From Thermoflexales bacterium (GTDB lineage: Bacteria; Chloroflexota; Anaerolineae; J036; Brachytrichaceae), in the NCBI GenBank assembly GCA_025056965.1, contig JANWVF010000107.1, positions 23,838 through 87,837 of the forward strand: DNA of 64,000 nt. Direction: 5' to 3'. The translations under genes were made by a program, and so were the position numbers. Positions 1 through 9,633 of the stretch are shown here, in pieces; the stretch's first letter is position 1, and each line of letters opens with the position of its first letter. The notes under the pieces are model-generated. The model saw only the letters and a list, made by a program, of their open reading frames with translations. It made no database searches and was not told where the DNA came from.

Positions 1-1
1 A

Positions 2-724
2 CTTAAGCCGGGGTGTGTCGAGGTCACGCTGCGATCGGCGGCCTTGGCCCAGTGGTGGGAAGCGTGTGGCTTCGGCAAGCTGCCACCTCGTGGACATGCC
101 GACGGCGCGCATGTGCCCCGCGTTCCCAGTGCCGTGCTCTACACGAACAACAGGGCTTGCTATGCAGCCTTCCTGCGTGGGCTGTTCGAGGCCGATGGCA
201 CGGTTGCCGGAGGCGTGCTGTGCTGGTCAACCGTTCACGCCGAGTTCTCGCAGCAGGTGAAGTCTCTCCTGTTGGCGCTGGGTCTGCCGACGACGACCCA
301 GCGCGAGGCCACCCGTTGGGGCCAGTCGTATGTGCTTCGGCTGCGCAACCCTTCGTATAACGATGCCTTCAAGCAGAAGATCGGCTTCATCGGGATGCGC
401 AAGCGGTCGGCCATACAGCTGACCGACGAGGGTCAATCGGTGCGCTACGACTTACTGGCTTTGCCGGAGGCGGCCCTTGCGCAGGCGCCGGCCGGCGCGC
501 GAGGGCGCAACCGAGTCAAACTCGCTTGGCTGCGCTATGCCGCGGCGCCATGCGTCGGCCCGCAGCATGCCCACGCGGCCATTCCAGATCCGGCGCTGGA
601 ACCTGCGCTAGATTTCTACTACGACGTGGTCGAGGAGAACGCTGATGGCGGCGAACAACTCACCTACGACCTCTCCGTGCCGGACAACGTGACCTACATC
701 GCGAACGGCTTCGTCAGCCACAAC
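2..724 (+). mobile_element. Intein C-terminal portion with LAGLIDADG-type homing endonuclease segment
   Basis: [12 protein letters not shown] (LAGLIDADG-like block), [19 protein letters not shown] followed by Thr+1. HN ends at 724, extein resumes at ACC (725). Confidence 0.9.
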
Positions 725-2326
725 ACCATTGGCTTGGTCATGGACTGCGACACTACCGGCATCGAGCCGGATTTCGCGCTGGTGAAGTTCAAGAAGCTGG
801 CCGGCGGGGGCTACTTCAAGATCGTCAACCAGAGCGTGCCGCCCGCGCTGCGCCGGCTTGGCTACAGCGAGGCACAGATCGAGGACATCGTGAAGTATGC
901 GGTCGGGCATGGCACGCTGCGTGGATGCCCGTTCATCAACCCCGACTCCCTCAAGGCGCGCGGCTTTACCGACGAGGCGCTGGCCAAGGTCGAGGCGGCA
1001 CTGGCTACGGCCTTTGAGATTCAGTTTGCCTTCAACAAGTGGACGCTAGGCGAAGACTTCTGTAAGAACGTGCTCGGCTTCAGCGACGCGCAACTGAACG
1101 ACTACAAGTTCAACATGTTGCAGGCGCTGGGTTTCAGCAAGGCCGAGATCAGCGCGGCCAACGACTACGTATGCGGCACGATGACCCTAGAGGGCGCGCC
1201 CCATCTGAAGGCCGAGCACTTGCCGGTGTTTGACTGCGCTAACAAGTGCGGTAAATACGGCAAGCGCTTTATCCGACCCGAAGGTCACATCCTGATGATG
1301 GCCGCGGCTCAGCCGTTCCTCAGCGGCGCGATCAGCAAGACGATCAACCTGCCCAACGAGTCCACGGTTGAGGACGTGGCCAACGCCTACATGTTGTCGT
1401 GGAAGGTCGGCACGAAAGCCAACGCGCTGTATCGGGACGGATCGAAGCTGAGCCAGCCGCTGAACACCTCGAGCGACGAGGCAGAAGAAGCCGCGGCCGA
1501 GCTGGTGAGCGAGGCCGGCCAGGGGTTGCCGGTGACCCCACAGCAACAGCAGGTGATCGAGAAGGTGGTGGTGCGCTACCTCGCCAAGCAGCGTCGCCTG
1601 CCGAACCGGCGGGCCGGTTATACGCAGAAGGCCAAGATCGGTGGCCAGAGCATCTTCCTGCGCACCGGCGAGTACGAAGATGGCACACTCGGCGAGATCT
1701 TCATTGACATGCACAAGGAAGGCGCCGGCTTCCGCAGCTTGCTCAACTGCTTCGCCATCGCCGTGTCGCTCGGCCTGCAGTACGGCGTGCCGCTCGACGA
1801 ATTCGTGGATCAATTCATCTTCACCAAATTCGAGCCGTCCGGTGTCGTCACCGGCAACGACCATATCAAGATGGCGACCAGCGTGATTGACTACATCTTC
1901 CGCGAGCTGGCGATCACATACCTAGGTCGCGAGGACTTGGCGCACGTCGGCGCAACGTCTGAGGTGCCAGAGCCGGAGTATCTCGAGGAAGAGGTAGTGA
2001 GTGAGCGCCGGGTGTCGCCTGCGCAGTTGCGTCTGCCCGGCCGCGCCTTCCACGACGAGACGGCGCAGCAGAACGGCCACGTACACGTTCAGGGGAGCGA
2101 GGGCCAAGCGCCGCGCAACGGGCGTGCCGTGGCGCAGTCCGTGAGACGCGCTTCTGCGACGCCGACGGCCAAGGCCGACGACGCCGGCCGCAGGGAGAAG
2201 GCGCACCAAGCACGGTTGAAAGGCTACGAAGGCGATCCATGTCCGGAATGCGGCGCATGGACGCTGGTGCGCAGCGGAACCTGCCTGAAGTGTGACACCT
2301 GCGGCAGCACCACCGGCTGCTCGTAG
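2..2326 (+). CDS. nrdJ: Adenosylcobalamin-dependent (class II) ribonucleoside-diphosphate reductase, 3' part, containing the C-terminal part of an intein (5' end outside window)
   Basis: Frame is open from base 2. After the intein: [47 protein letters not shown], the class II RNR signature. C-terminal zinc-ribbon-like CPECG...[14 protein letters not shown]. Confidence 0.93.
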   Translation, partial: LKPGCVEVTLRSAALAQWWEACGFGKLPPRGHADGAHVPRVPSAVLYTNNRACYAAFLRGLFEADGTVAGGVLCWSTVHAEFSQQVKSLLLALGLPTTTQREATRWGQSYVLRLRNPSYNDAFKQKIGFIGMRKRSAIQLTDEGQSVRYDLLALPEAALAQAPAGARGRNRVKLAWLRYAAAPCVGPQHAHAAIPDPALEPALDFYYDVVEENADGGEQLTYDLSVPDNVTYIANGFVSHNTIGLVMDCDTTGIEPDFALVKFKKLAGGGYFKIVNQSVPPALRRLGYSEAQIEDIVKYAVGHGTLRGCPFINPDSLKARGFTDEALAKVEAALATAFEIQFAFNKWTLGEDFCKNVLGFSDAQLNDYKFNMLQALGFSKAEISAANDYVCGTMTLEGAPHLKAEHLPVFDCANKCGKYGKRFIRPEGHILMMAAAQPFLSGAISKTINLPNESTVEDVANAYMLSWKVGTKANALYRDGSKLSQPLNTSSDEAEEAAAELVSEAGQGLPVTPQQQQVIEKVVVRYLAKQRRLPNRRAGYTQKAKIGGQSIFLRTGEYEDGTLGEIFIDMHKEGAGFRSLLNCFAIAVSLGLQYGVPLDEFVDQFIFTKFEPSGVVTGNDHIKMATSVIDYIFRELAITYLGREDLAHVGATSEVPEPEYLEEEVVSERRVSPAQLRLPGRAFHDETAQQNGHVHVQGSEGQAPRNGRAVAQSVRRASATPTAKADDAGRREKAHQARLKGYEGDPCPECGAWTLVRSGTCLKCDTCGSTTGCS

Positions 2327-2351
2327 GGCGCTCGGTCTTTTGAAGCACAGG

Positions 2352-2390
2352 ACAGCCGACGGCCGGCCGAGCCGTCGGCTGTTCTTTTCT
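2352..2390 (+). terminator. Rho-independent terminator after nrdJ
   Basis: Perfect 12-bp stem ACAGCCGACGGC / GCCGTCGGCTGT with 7-nt loop, followed by TCTTTTCT. Confidence 0.85.
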
Positions 2391-2487
2391 CGTCGCGCCT
2401 GACCGAACTTGTCAAACCTAGCTTGGCAACTTGCCAACCGGCCGCAACCGGCGCGGGTTGGATGTTCAGGTGATATATTCCTTCGCG

Positions 2488-3462
2488 ATGTCGGAGGCGT
2501 TCTCGACTCAGGACTACCTGGACTTTCGGCGGGCGCGCTCGAAATGCTTTTTGCGCAAGGCGTGGGCGCTGTTGTCCGGCCACAAAACCGATCTGATGGC
2601 ATGGGACGAGGTGCGCGACAAGCTCAAGCTGCGCGGCTTCATCCGCCGCGGCATCCAGGCTGTGCCGGTGGATAAGATCAAAGGCAGCGTCGGCCGCTAT
2701 CGGGACTTCGATAATGCCTTCTTGCCCGCCAACGAAGGTAGTAGCAGCCGCTGGCGCAAGATCAACCGCGCTTTCTACAACGACATCAGCCTGCCTCCGG
2801 TCTCGCTCTACAAAGTCGGAGACGTGTATTTCGTCCTGGACGGCAATCATCGCGTGTCGGTTGCCCGCGAGCACGGCGTGAAATACATAGACGCCGACGT
2901 GCAAGAGGCCGTCACGCGCGTGCCGGTCACGGCAGAGGACATAGACGCAGACACACTCGAGCTGTTGGGCGAGTATGCCGAGTTCCTCGAACGCACGCGG
3001 CTGGATGTGCTGCGGCCCGAGCAGAACATCCGTTTCTCCATCGGCGGCGGCTACGCGCGCCTGCTCGAACACATCGCCGTGCATCGCTATTTCATGGGGC
3101 TGAATCTCCAGCGCGAGGTCAGCGAGGATGAAGCGGTGACGGACTGGTATGACCACGTTTACAAGCCGATTGTGGAGGCGATTCGCAAAGAAGGCATCCT
3201 TCGGGACTTCCCCGGCCGGACCGAAGCTGACCTATATCTGTGGATCATGGATCACAAGCACTACCTGGAGGAACATTGCGGCCACGACGTTCCGGCGGAG
3301 GAGGCCGTCGCCGACTATGCCGAACATTTTGGGGAGAAGCCTCCTCTGCGCCGCGTGCAGGCAGCCTTCGATCACATCGTCGGGGCGATCAGCGCCGTTC
3401 TGCCGCACTGGTCGCACAACGGCAGCATTGATCCGGTCGAGGCGGAAATCGTCAGGCACTGA
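2488..3462 (+). CDS. ParB/sulfiredoxin-like fold protein with DUF4032-like C-terminus
   Basis: Start chosen at ATG TCGGAGGCG. LPPVSLYKVGDVYFVLDGNHRVSVAREHG is a ParB-like motif. Confidence 0.7.
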   Translation: MSEAFSTQDYLDFRRARSKCFLRKAWALLSGHKTDLMAWDEVRDKLKLRGFIRRGIQAVPVDKIKGSVGRYRDFDNAFLPANEGSSSRWRKINRAFYNDISLPPVSLYKVGDVYFVLDGNHRVSVAREHGVKYIDADVQEAVTRVPVTAEDIDADTLELLGEYAEFLERTRLDVLRPEQNIRFSIGGGYARLLEHIAVHRYFMGLNLQREVSEDEAVTDWYDHVYKPIVEAIRKEGILRDFPGRTEADLYLWIMDHKHYLEEHCGHDVPAEEAVADYAEHFGEKPPLRRVQAAFDHIVGAISAVLPHWSHNGSIDPVEAEIVRH

Positions 3463-3490
3463 AGCTCGCAGACGCAGCAATTAGCGGGCT

Positions 3491-4090
3491 TTATCCTTGC
3501 AGGTGACAGCGGTCGTTCAGGCTACGCAGCCGCCAGCGTCCACTTTCGTAGGCGACCTCCGTTACCGAAGCGTTACCGAAGGCGAAAGGATGGCGGCGCG
3601 CAACCGGCAGCCCTAGCATCGTCCCGATCATGGCGCCGAGCGTGCCACCGTGGGATACGAGGATCACTGAATCGTGGGCGTGGTGGGCAACCAGGTCATG
3701 TAAGAATGAGACGACGCGCTCGCGCATGTGCTGGGCGCTCTCGCCGTTGGGGATGCTCCCTTCTGGATCGTCTAACACGCTCCCTGATGGCATCGTCAGG
3801 CGAATCTCTTCGAGAGTCAACCCGGTCCAGTCGCCCATGTGATACTCGCGCAGCCGCTCGTCGAAGATCACGTCGAGGCCGCGCACGCGCGCAATGCTGC
3901 GCGCCGTGTCGGCGGCGCGCAGCAGCGGGCTGGAGTAAATCGCCTGGATGGATTGCTCGGCGAAGCGCTGGGCTACCCGTTGCGCTTGCATGTGGCCGAC
4001 GGCGTCCAGTGGTACGTCGAGCCAACCCTGGACGCGGCCCTCGACGTTGAACGCAGTTTGTCCGTGCCGGACGAGGTAGACGGTGAGCAT
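3491..4090 (-). CDS. Histidine phosphatase (phosphoglycerate mutase-like) family protein
   Basis: MLTVYLVRHGQTAFN (RHG motif), SSPLLRAADTA, VSHGGTLGAMIG. Confidence 0.9.
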   Translation of the reverse strand: MLTVYLVRHGQTAFNVEGRVQGWLDVPLDAVGHMQAQRVAQRFAEQSIQAIYSSPLLRAADTARSIARVRGLDVIFDERLREYHMGDWTGLTLEEIRLTMPSGSVLDDPEGSIPNGESAQHMRERVVSFLHDLVAHHAHDSVILVSHGGTLGAMIGTMLGLPVARRHPFAFGNASVTEVAYESGRWRLRSLNDRCHLQG

Positions 4091-4109
4091 GGTCGCTCTG
4101 GGACTGGGA

Positions 4110-5213
4110 CTACTGTAAAGGCGTTGGGGAGTGATACGAGTGCCCAACCAAGGCATGATCGCCTGACTCCAACACCGCGTCCAGCAGCGCCTGGGCTGCG
4201 TCCTGGGGATGAAGCTCACGGGCGACGCAGGCGGCGATCACGGCGCGGTAGCGCATCGGCTCGATCTGTTGCAATGCGCGCTGCAACAGCAGGTCGCGCA
4301 GCCGGCGGATCACGTCATGCTCTAGCTGCTGCGCTCGGCGTTGCGCGCCGGCACCTTGGGCAAGGTACTGCCGGTGACGGGTGATGGCGTCGAGCACGGC
4401 CTCGATACCGACGCCTTCGGTGGCAATGGTCTTCAAGATGGGGATCTGCCATCGCGCCGGTTCGGCGGTCGAATCCGAAGGGCGAACCGCGGCGCCCGCA
4501 CCGTGATAACCTGCCGAGGCCGTGGATGGTGCGGCTAGGTCGAGGGCAGCTTGCAACGCGCCCACGGTGCGCGCCGTGCTTGCGTGGTCGGCTTTGTTGA
4601 CGACGAGGATGTCGGCGATTTCCAGGATGCCGGCCTTGATCGCTTGGATGTCGTCGCCCAGTCCGGGCGCCTCAACGACGATGATCGTCTCGGCCACGCG
4701 CGCCACTTCGACTTCGGCTTGGCCGACCCCCACTGTCTCGACGAATATCAGGTCGTAGCCTGCGACGTCCAAAGCAACGACGACGTCGGCCGTTGCGCGG
4801 GCGATGCCCCCCGACGCGCCGCGATTGGCCATGCTGCGGATGAACACACCCTCGTCCTCGAACAGTTCGCGCATGCGAATGCGATCGCCCAAGATTGCGC
4901 CGCCGGTGAATGGGCTGCTGGGATCTACCGAGACGACGGCGACGCGCTGACCGCGCTGGCGTGCCAATCGAGTCAGCGCAGCGACCAGCGTGCTCTTACC
5001 GCTGCCGGGCGCGCCGGTGATGCCGACGATATGCGCATGGCCGGAGTAGTCGTACCACGCGCGCAGCGTGCGCAGCGCGTCCGGGTCGCCGTTCTCGATG
5101 CTGCTGATCAAGCGTGCTAGGTCGCGCCCGGAGAGCGAAGGCTTTGAGGCTGAAGCGGTCATCTCTTCGTGTCGCGCGGTTATCATACCCGCCTCTTCGG
5201 CCGGGTTGTTCAT
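4110..5213 (-). CDS. meaB: Methylmalonyl-CoA mutase-associated GTPase MeaB/ArgK family
   Basis: GITGAPGSGKSTLVAALTR (Walker A), VAVVSVDPSSPFTGGAILGDRIRM, VVNKADH. Confidence 0.92.
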   Translation of the reverse strand: MNNPAEEAGMITARHEEMTASASKPSLSGRDLARLISSIENGDPDALRTLRAWYDYSGHAHIVGITGAPGSGKSTLVAALTRLARQRGQRVAVVSVDPSSPFTGGAILGDRIRMRELFEDEGVFIRSMANRGASGGIARATADVVVALDVAGYDLIFVETVGVGQAEVEVARVAETIIVVEAPGLGDDIQAIKAGILEIADILVVNKADHASTARTVGALQAALDLAAPSTASAGYHGAGAAVRPSDSTAEPARWQIPILKTIATEGVGIEAVLDAITRHRQYLAQGAGAQRRAQQLEHDVIRRLRDLLLQRALQQIEPMRYRAVIAACVARELHPQDAAQALLDAVLESGDHALVGHSYHSPTPLQ

Positions 5214-5397
5214 AGCAGCACGGGCCTGAACAGGGCTTACGCATGAATCAAGGTTGTATGCGGGTCGAGCCAGGCGCATGACCGGAAGTCGTCATGACCG
5301 CATATGGTGCGCAAGCAGCAGGCGTAGGGATGACCGTCACCAGCAGCGAACCGCTGCCAGGCAGCTACATCACGAGCACCGGCGCGCATGACAGGCG

Positions 5398-5436
5398 AGG
5401 CGGGTAGGCAAAGGCAGCGCCTTTGCCCACCCGCCT
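5398..5436. repeat. Strong intergenic hairpin (REP-like)
   Basis: AGGCGGGTAGGCAAAGG-CAGCG-CCTTTGCCCACCCGCCT: 17-bp stem with one A/C mismatch in the meaB-DUF1501 intergenic region. Confidence 0.7.
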
Positions 5437-5674
5437 ACCTGCATCGGTGCAACAACATGCCCATGATCGCGACAAATCTATCTGGCTGGCAGCTTGATCA
5501 CAAGCAGCGCACTGATGCGTAAGCCATGCGAGCCCGGATCTGAAGCACGCCCGCACTATGGTTTTGTGGTAGATTCACCCCTGCCCGAAGTAGCGAGCAT
5601 GCCCGACCCAAATCCACGGATGTAGACCTTAATCAGGATTCCGTTTTGTCGAACTACGATTAGGACGGGACAAA

Positions 5675-7135
5675 ATGAATCGCCGCGAATTTCTCAAGGG
5701 TTGCGCCAGCTTTGCCGCCGTAGCAGCCGTGCGCGGTTTCGGCCTGACCAGCCTGGTCTTCGACTCACAATTACCTCGGCCAGCGCGAGCCTTGTCGCCC
5801 CAGTCACCCAACCAGCCTCCGCCAAACAATCGGGATCTGCTGGTGTTGGTGTTCGTGCGCGGCGGCATAGACGGGCTGAACTTGGTGGTGCCGTTTAACA
5901 CGAGCGACAAGGACCGCCGCCAATACTATAACGTTTTGCGCCCGACGCTGAATATCCCCCCGCCTAACTCCAGCCATACGCGCAAGGCGATTGATCTAGA
6001 CGGGCGTTTCGGTCTGCATCCCGACGCTGCACGCGGCGCGCCGGGCGTTAATGTGCCGAACGGCCACGCCAGCGACACCGGCGGCCTGTATGAGCTGTAT
6101 CGGCGCGGCGATCTGGCCATTGTGGACGCCACCGGCTCGTTCGACGTGACCGGCTCGCACTTCGACACCGAGCTATACGTGGACATGGGCGGCAAGAGCA
6201 ACCTCGGCAGTGGGGGTTGGTTGTCGCGCTACTTGGATGCGATCGGTGAACCGAATGATGCGCTGGCCGTCGCGCCGCAGTGGAATCCGGCGCCATCGCT
6301 GTTTTCGCCTTTCGGGCGCAGCTCGCTGGTCGTGCCGGACAGCGATGAGTTTGGTCCGCAGTGGCGCACACAAGCCTGGATGAATGATGCGACCCGCGCC
6401 GCATTGGTGCAAGCCCAGCGCAACTTGCTCCAGCCGATGTACCAGCGCGGCAACACCTTCATCGAAGCGGTGGGCCAATCCGCGTTCCAGGCATATGACG
6501 AGCTGGCGAACGTGTTCGCCACCAGTTACGCACCTTCGGCCAACTATGTCACCAGTGGCTCGCATGTGCCGGACTACGGCCACTTCGCCCGCTCGCTCCA
6601 AATTGTGGCTCAGATCGCCAAGGCCTCGCTGAGCAACCCCCTGCGCGTGGCCGCCATTGACGTGGGAGGGGGCTACGATACGCACGACAACCAGGGCACG
6701 CTCGATTGGAATGGCAACAACCGTTACCCGCGTTTGATCACCAACCTATCGAATAATTTGAAAGCTTTCTGCGACGATATGAACGCCGATCCGCAGTGGC
6801 GCGGGCGTTATGTGATCATCGTGCTTAGCGAATTCGGGCGCGTGCTATACCAGAACGACAGCGCCGGCACCGATCACGGCAGCGGTAACGTGATGCTGGT
6901 GATCGGCAGCGGCGGCGGATACGGGACGCCCAACATCAACGCGGGGATTTATGGGGACTGGCCGGGGCTGTCCCATCTCGGCTTTAACGACGGGCTTCAG
7001 ATCACGACCGACTACCGCCGCGTGATCGCCGATGTGTTGACCGCTCGCATGGGTGTTTCGACTGCGCAGATCAACAACGTCGTCTTTCCCGGATTCAACT
7101 TTTCGACGGGTCTGGGCATCGCCGTGCCGAAATGA
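5675..7135 (+). CDS. DUF1501 domain-containing protein, Tat-type signal
   Basis: MNRREFLKGCASFAAVAAVRGFG twin-arginine-like leader; VFVRGGIDGLNLVVP; STAQINNVVFPG near C-terminus. Confidence 0.9.
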   Translation: MNRREFLKGCASFAAVAAVRGFGLTSLVFDSQLPRPARALSPQSPNQPPPNNRDLLVLVFVRGGIDGLNLVVPFNTSDKDRRQYYNVLRPTLNIPPPNSSHTRKAIDLDGRFGLHPDAARGAPGVNVPNGHASDTGGLYELYRRGDLAIVDATGSFDVTGSHFDTELYVDMGGKSNLGSGGWLSRYLDAIGEPNDALAVAPQWNPAPSLFSPFGRSSLVVPDSDEFGPQWRTQAWMNDATRAALVQAQRNLLQPMYQRGNTFIEAVGQSAFQAYDELANVFATSYAPSANYVTSGSHVPDYGHFARSLQIVAQIAKASLSNPLRVAAIDVGGGYDTHDNQGTLDWNGNNRYPRLITNLSNNLKAFCDDMNADPQWRGRYVIIVLSEFGRVLYQNDSAGTDHGSGNVMLVIGSGGGYGTPNINAGIYGDWPGLSHLGFNDGLQITTDYRRVIADVLTARMGVSTAQINNVVFPGFNFSTGLGIAVPK

Positions 7136-7138
7136 GCT

Positions 7139-9628
7139 ATGACTCACCTACATCGCCTCTTCGTAGCCGCGCTGTTGGCCGGACTGAGCGTCACCTATTA
7201 TGCGCCGCGTGAGTCTCAAGCCGGCCCACAGGCGCCGCTTGCCTTTGAGTGGACGGCGCTGACGCCGATCGGGCTGGATAACCGCGCCACATTGCAGAGC
7301 GAACCGGCGCTTGGGTTGAGCGGCGACGTCGCCGTCGTTGCTTGGACCGACTCGCGCAACGCCTTGCCCGACGTATACGCGATTCGGGTGTCGAGCAGCG
7401 CGCTGCAGCAAGAGTGGCGGGTGACCAATCGCACCCCGCACTTCTCCGCCCAGTCGGCCAAGAACCCCGCTGTAGCCGTGGAACACGACCGCGCCTTCGT
7501 CGCCTGGAGCGATGTGCAGCATATCTTCGTCGCACGCTTTAGCCTGACGACTACGGCCGCGACCAGCCGGACGCAGGTGACCAACTTCAGTCAGTGGGGC
7601 ATCGTCGCGTATCGCCCGCGCATCGCCAGCAATGGCGCCGGCCAGCTCAATCTGGTCTGGGCCGACTTTCGCGCGGAGAGCAGCGGCCGACGCCCCGGCG
7701 ATATCTACGCCGCGCGCTGCGACGGCAATGCCACGCCGATTATTTGCATCGCTAGCGTCAGGGTCAACGATGACGCCGGTGACGCGAACGCGCAGACGCA
7801 TCCCGACATCAGCCGCAACGGCGACCAGGTCGTCGTCGTGTGGGAAGACGGGCGCGAGGCCGGCCTGAACTACCCACGCATCTACGCCAGCATCTCGAAC
7901 GACGGCGGCCAGACTTGGGGTGTGAATATGCGCGTGAACAGGCGGCTCGACGGCAGCCCACCTGGGCCGCGCGATGCGGCGACGCGTCCGGCAGTCGCTC
8001 ACGCGCCGGACGGCTCGATCTACGTGGCCTGGGAGCACCGCTCTGGCTCGCCTACTGCTCCCGCCGACATCTACGTGGCACGCTGGGACGGAACGAACTG
8101 GAGCACCCCTTGGCGTGTGGACAACGCTCCGCCTCGCATCCGCAGCGTCAACCCGTCCATAGCTGCAAATGCGACCGGCGTCTTCGTCGCCTGGCAGGAC
8201 TATCGAAACGGCAGCGCGAACGCCGACATCTACAGTGCGCGCTGGAACGGCAGCGCTTGGATCGAAGCGCCGGCCGTCACGCAGCCCGGCGCACAGACCC
8301 TACCGGCGCTGCGCGCCGCCGGCAGCGAAGTGCGCCTGGCTTGGCAGGACGAGCGCGCCGGCCAGGCCGACGTGTATTCGGCGCGCTGGGACGGCAGCAC
8401 CTGGATCAGCTCGGCGCCCCTCCACGGCAATCCGGTGCGGCTGCCTTATCAGATGCATCCCGCGCTGGCCAGCTCGAACGCGCAGAGCTGGATACTGTTC
8501 ACCGATCAACGCGAGGGCATGGCCGAGCTGTACGCTGCGCGCATGGTTTCCTTTAGTCAATGGACGACGCCCACTGCCATGCCCACGCAGGCCTCCGTGG
8601 GAGGCTCGCTAAACCTAGGGAGCGGTGGCTTGGCCTTCACGCAGGATGGCCGGCTGCATGCGGTGTGGAGCGACTATCACTGGACGCGCGGCATGCGCGC
8701 CGTGCATTCTGTGCTTAGCGGCACGACCTGGTCACCGCCGATCTTCCTCAGCCGAGTAGTCACCGGTAGCGAGATGCTCGCCACCGTCGCCGCCTTCGGC
8801 AACACCGTGGCTGCTGCCTGGACGCGCCACAATGCCGGGCTGTCCAATCTATATGCGACGTGGAACATCGGTAGCGGCTGGATCACCGAGACGGCCGTCC
8901 TGACTACACCGCTGAATGAGTGGCAGATCCAGTTTGCCCTTGCTGTGGACGCGACTAACCTCTACGTTGCCTGGCAACAGCGGCGCAGCGGCCAGGGAGA
9001 TGCCCTGATGCTGGCGCGGCACAGCTTAAGCGGCACAGGGGGATGGACGTATCACCGCATTGACCAAGATCAAAATGTCTCGTGGTGTCCGAACTATGCC
9101 CCCGTGCTGAGGGTGGGTCCGTCCGGCGTGTTGCACGCGGCCTGGGCGGGATGTTTGCGGCGCAACTCGGCGAACCATTGGCCGCTGGATGGCTTCGCCC
9201 TGTATGCGTATTCCACCGATCAGGGTGCGACATGGAGCGCGCCGCTCAGGCTGGCACGCACCAGCGTCAACAATGCCGATGCGCGCACCCGGCCGGCGCT
9301 AGCCGTCGGTTCAAGCGGGCGCGTGCTGGCCGTCTTCCCCTCGCTCCAGGTCGGCAACGGAGGATTCGTCGCGGCCATGGTGCAAGACGGCTCGCTGGCG
9401 TTCACTCATACCATCGCTGCCAATACCGGCTGGGTGGGCGCGGCGAATTACGAAGGTCAGTGGTATCAAGGCGACAGCGCCGGAAGCGTCACTTTCGACC
9501 CAGCCACTCAGCGATTCGTGGTGGCAATCATTGATCGCAGCAGCGGGCGCGCCCCGCGCCTCCTCGCCACAACCTACGGCGACACGGCGTTCGCGCCGCG
9601 GCTGTTCGTTCCGATGGTAAGGCGGTAG
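7139..9628 (+). CDS. Large secreted repeat protein (sialidase/BNR-like beta-propeller)
   Basis: N-terminal hydrophobic signal; many repeats of type VFVAWQDYRNGSANADIYSARWNGSAW / VVAWTDSRN; C-terminus APRLFVPMVRR. Confidence 0.75.
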   Translation: MTHLHRLFVAALLAGLSVTYYAPRESQAGPQAPLAFEWTALTPIGLDNRATLQSEPALGLSGDVAVVAWTDSRNALPDVYAIRVSSSALQQEWRVTNRTPHFSAQSAKNPAVAVEHDRAFVAWSDVQHIFVARFSLTTTAATSRTQVTNFSQWGIVAYRPRIASNGAGQLNLVWADFRAESSGRRPGDIYAARCDGNATPIICIASVRVNDDAGDANAQTHPDISRNGDQVVVVWEDGREAGLNYPRIYASISNDGGQTWGVNMRVNRRLDGSPPGPRDAATRPAVAHAPDGSIYVAWEHRSGSPTAPADIYVARWDGTNWSTPWRVDNAPPRIRSVNPSIAANATGVFVAWQDYRNGSANADIYSARWNGSAWIEAPAVTQPGAQTLPALRAAGSEVRLAWQDERAGQADVYSARWDGSTWISSAPLHGNPVRLPYQMHPALASSNAQSWILFTDQREGMAELYAARMVSFSQWTTPTAMPTQASVGGSLNLGSGGLAFTQDGRLHAVWSDYHWTRGMRAVHSVLSGTTWSPPIFLSRVVTGSEMLATVAAFGNTVAAAWTRHNAGLSNLYATWNIGSGWITETAVLTTPLNEWQIQFALAVDATNLYVAWQQRRSGQGDALMLARHSLSGTGGWTYHRIDQDQNVSWCPNYAPVLRVGPSGVLHAAWAGCLRRNSANHWPLDGFALYAYSTDQGATWSAPLRLARTSVNNADARTRPALAVGSSGRVLAVFPSLQVGNGGFVAAMVQDGSLAFTHTIAANTGWVGAANYEGQWYQGDSAGSVTFDPATQRFVVAIIDRSSGRAPRLLATTYGDTAFAPRLFVPMVRR

Positions 9629-9633
9629 TAGCG

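Noticed and set aside
2224-3156. 310-aa minus-strand ORF
   Set aside because: Antisense to the ParB-like gene and the nrdJ 3' end; no family features.
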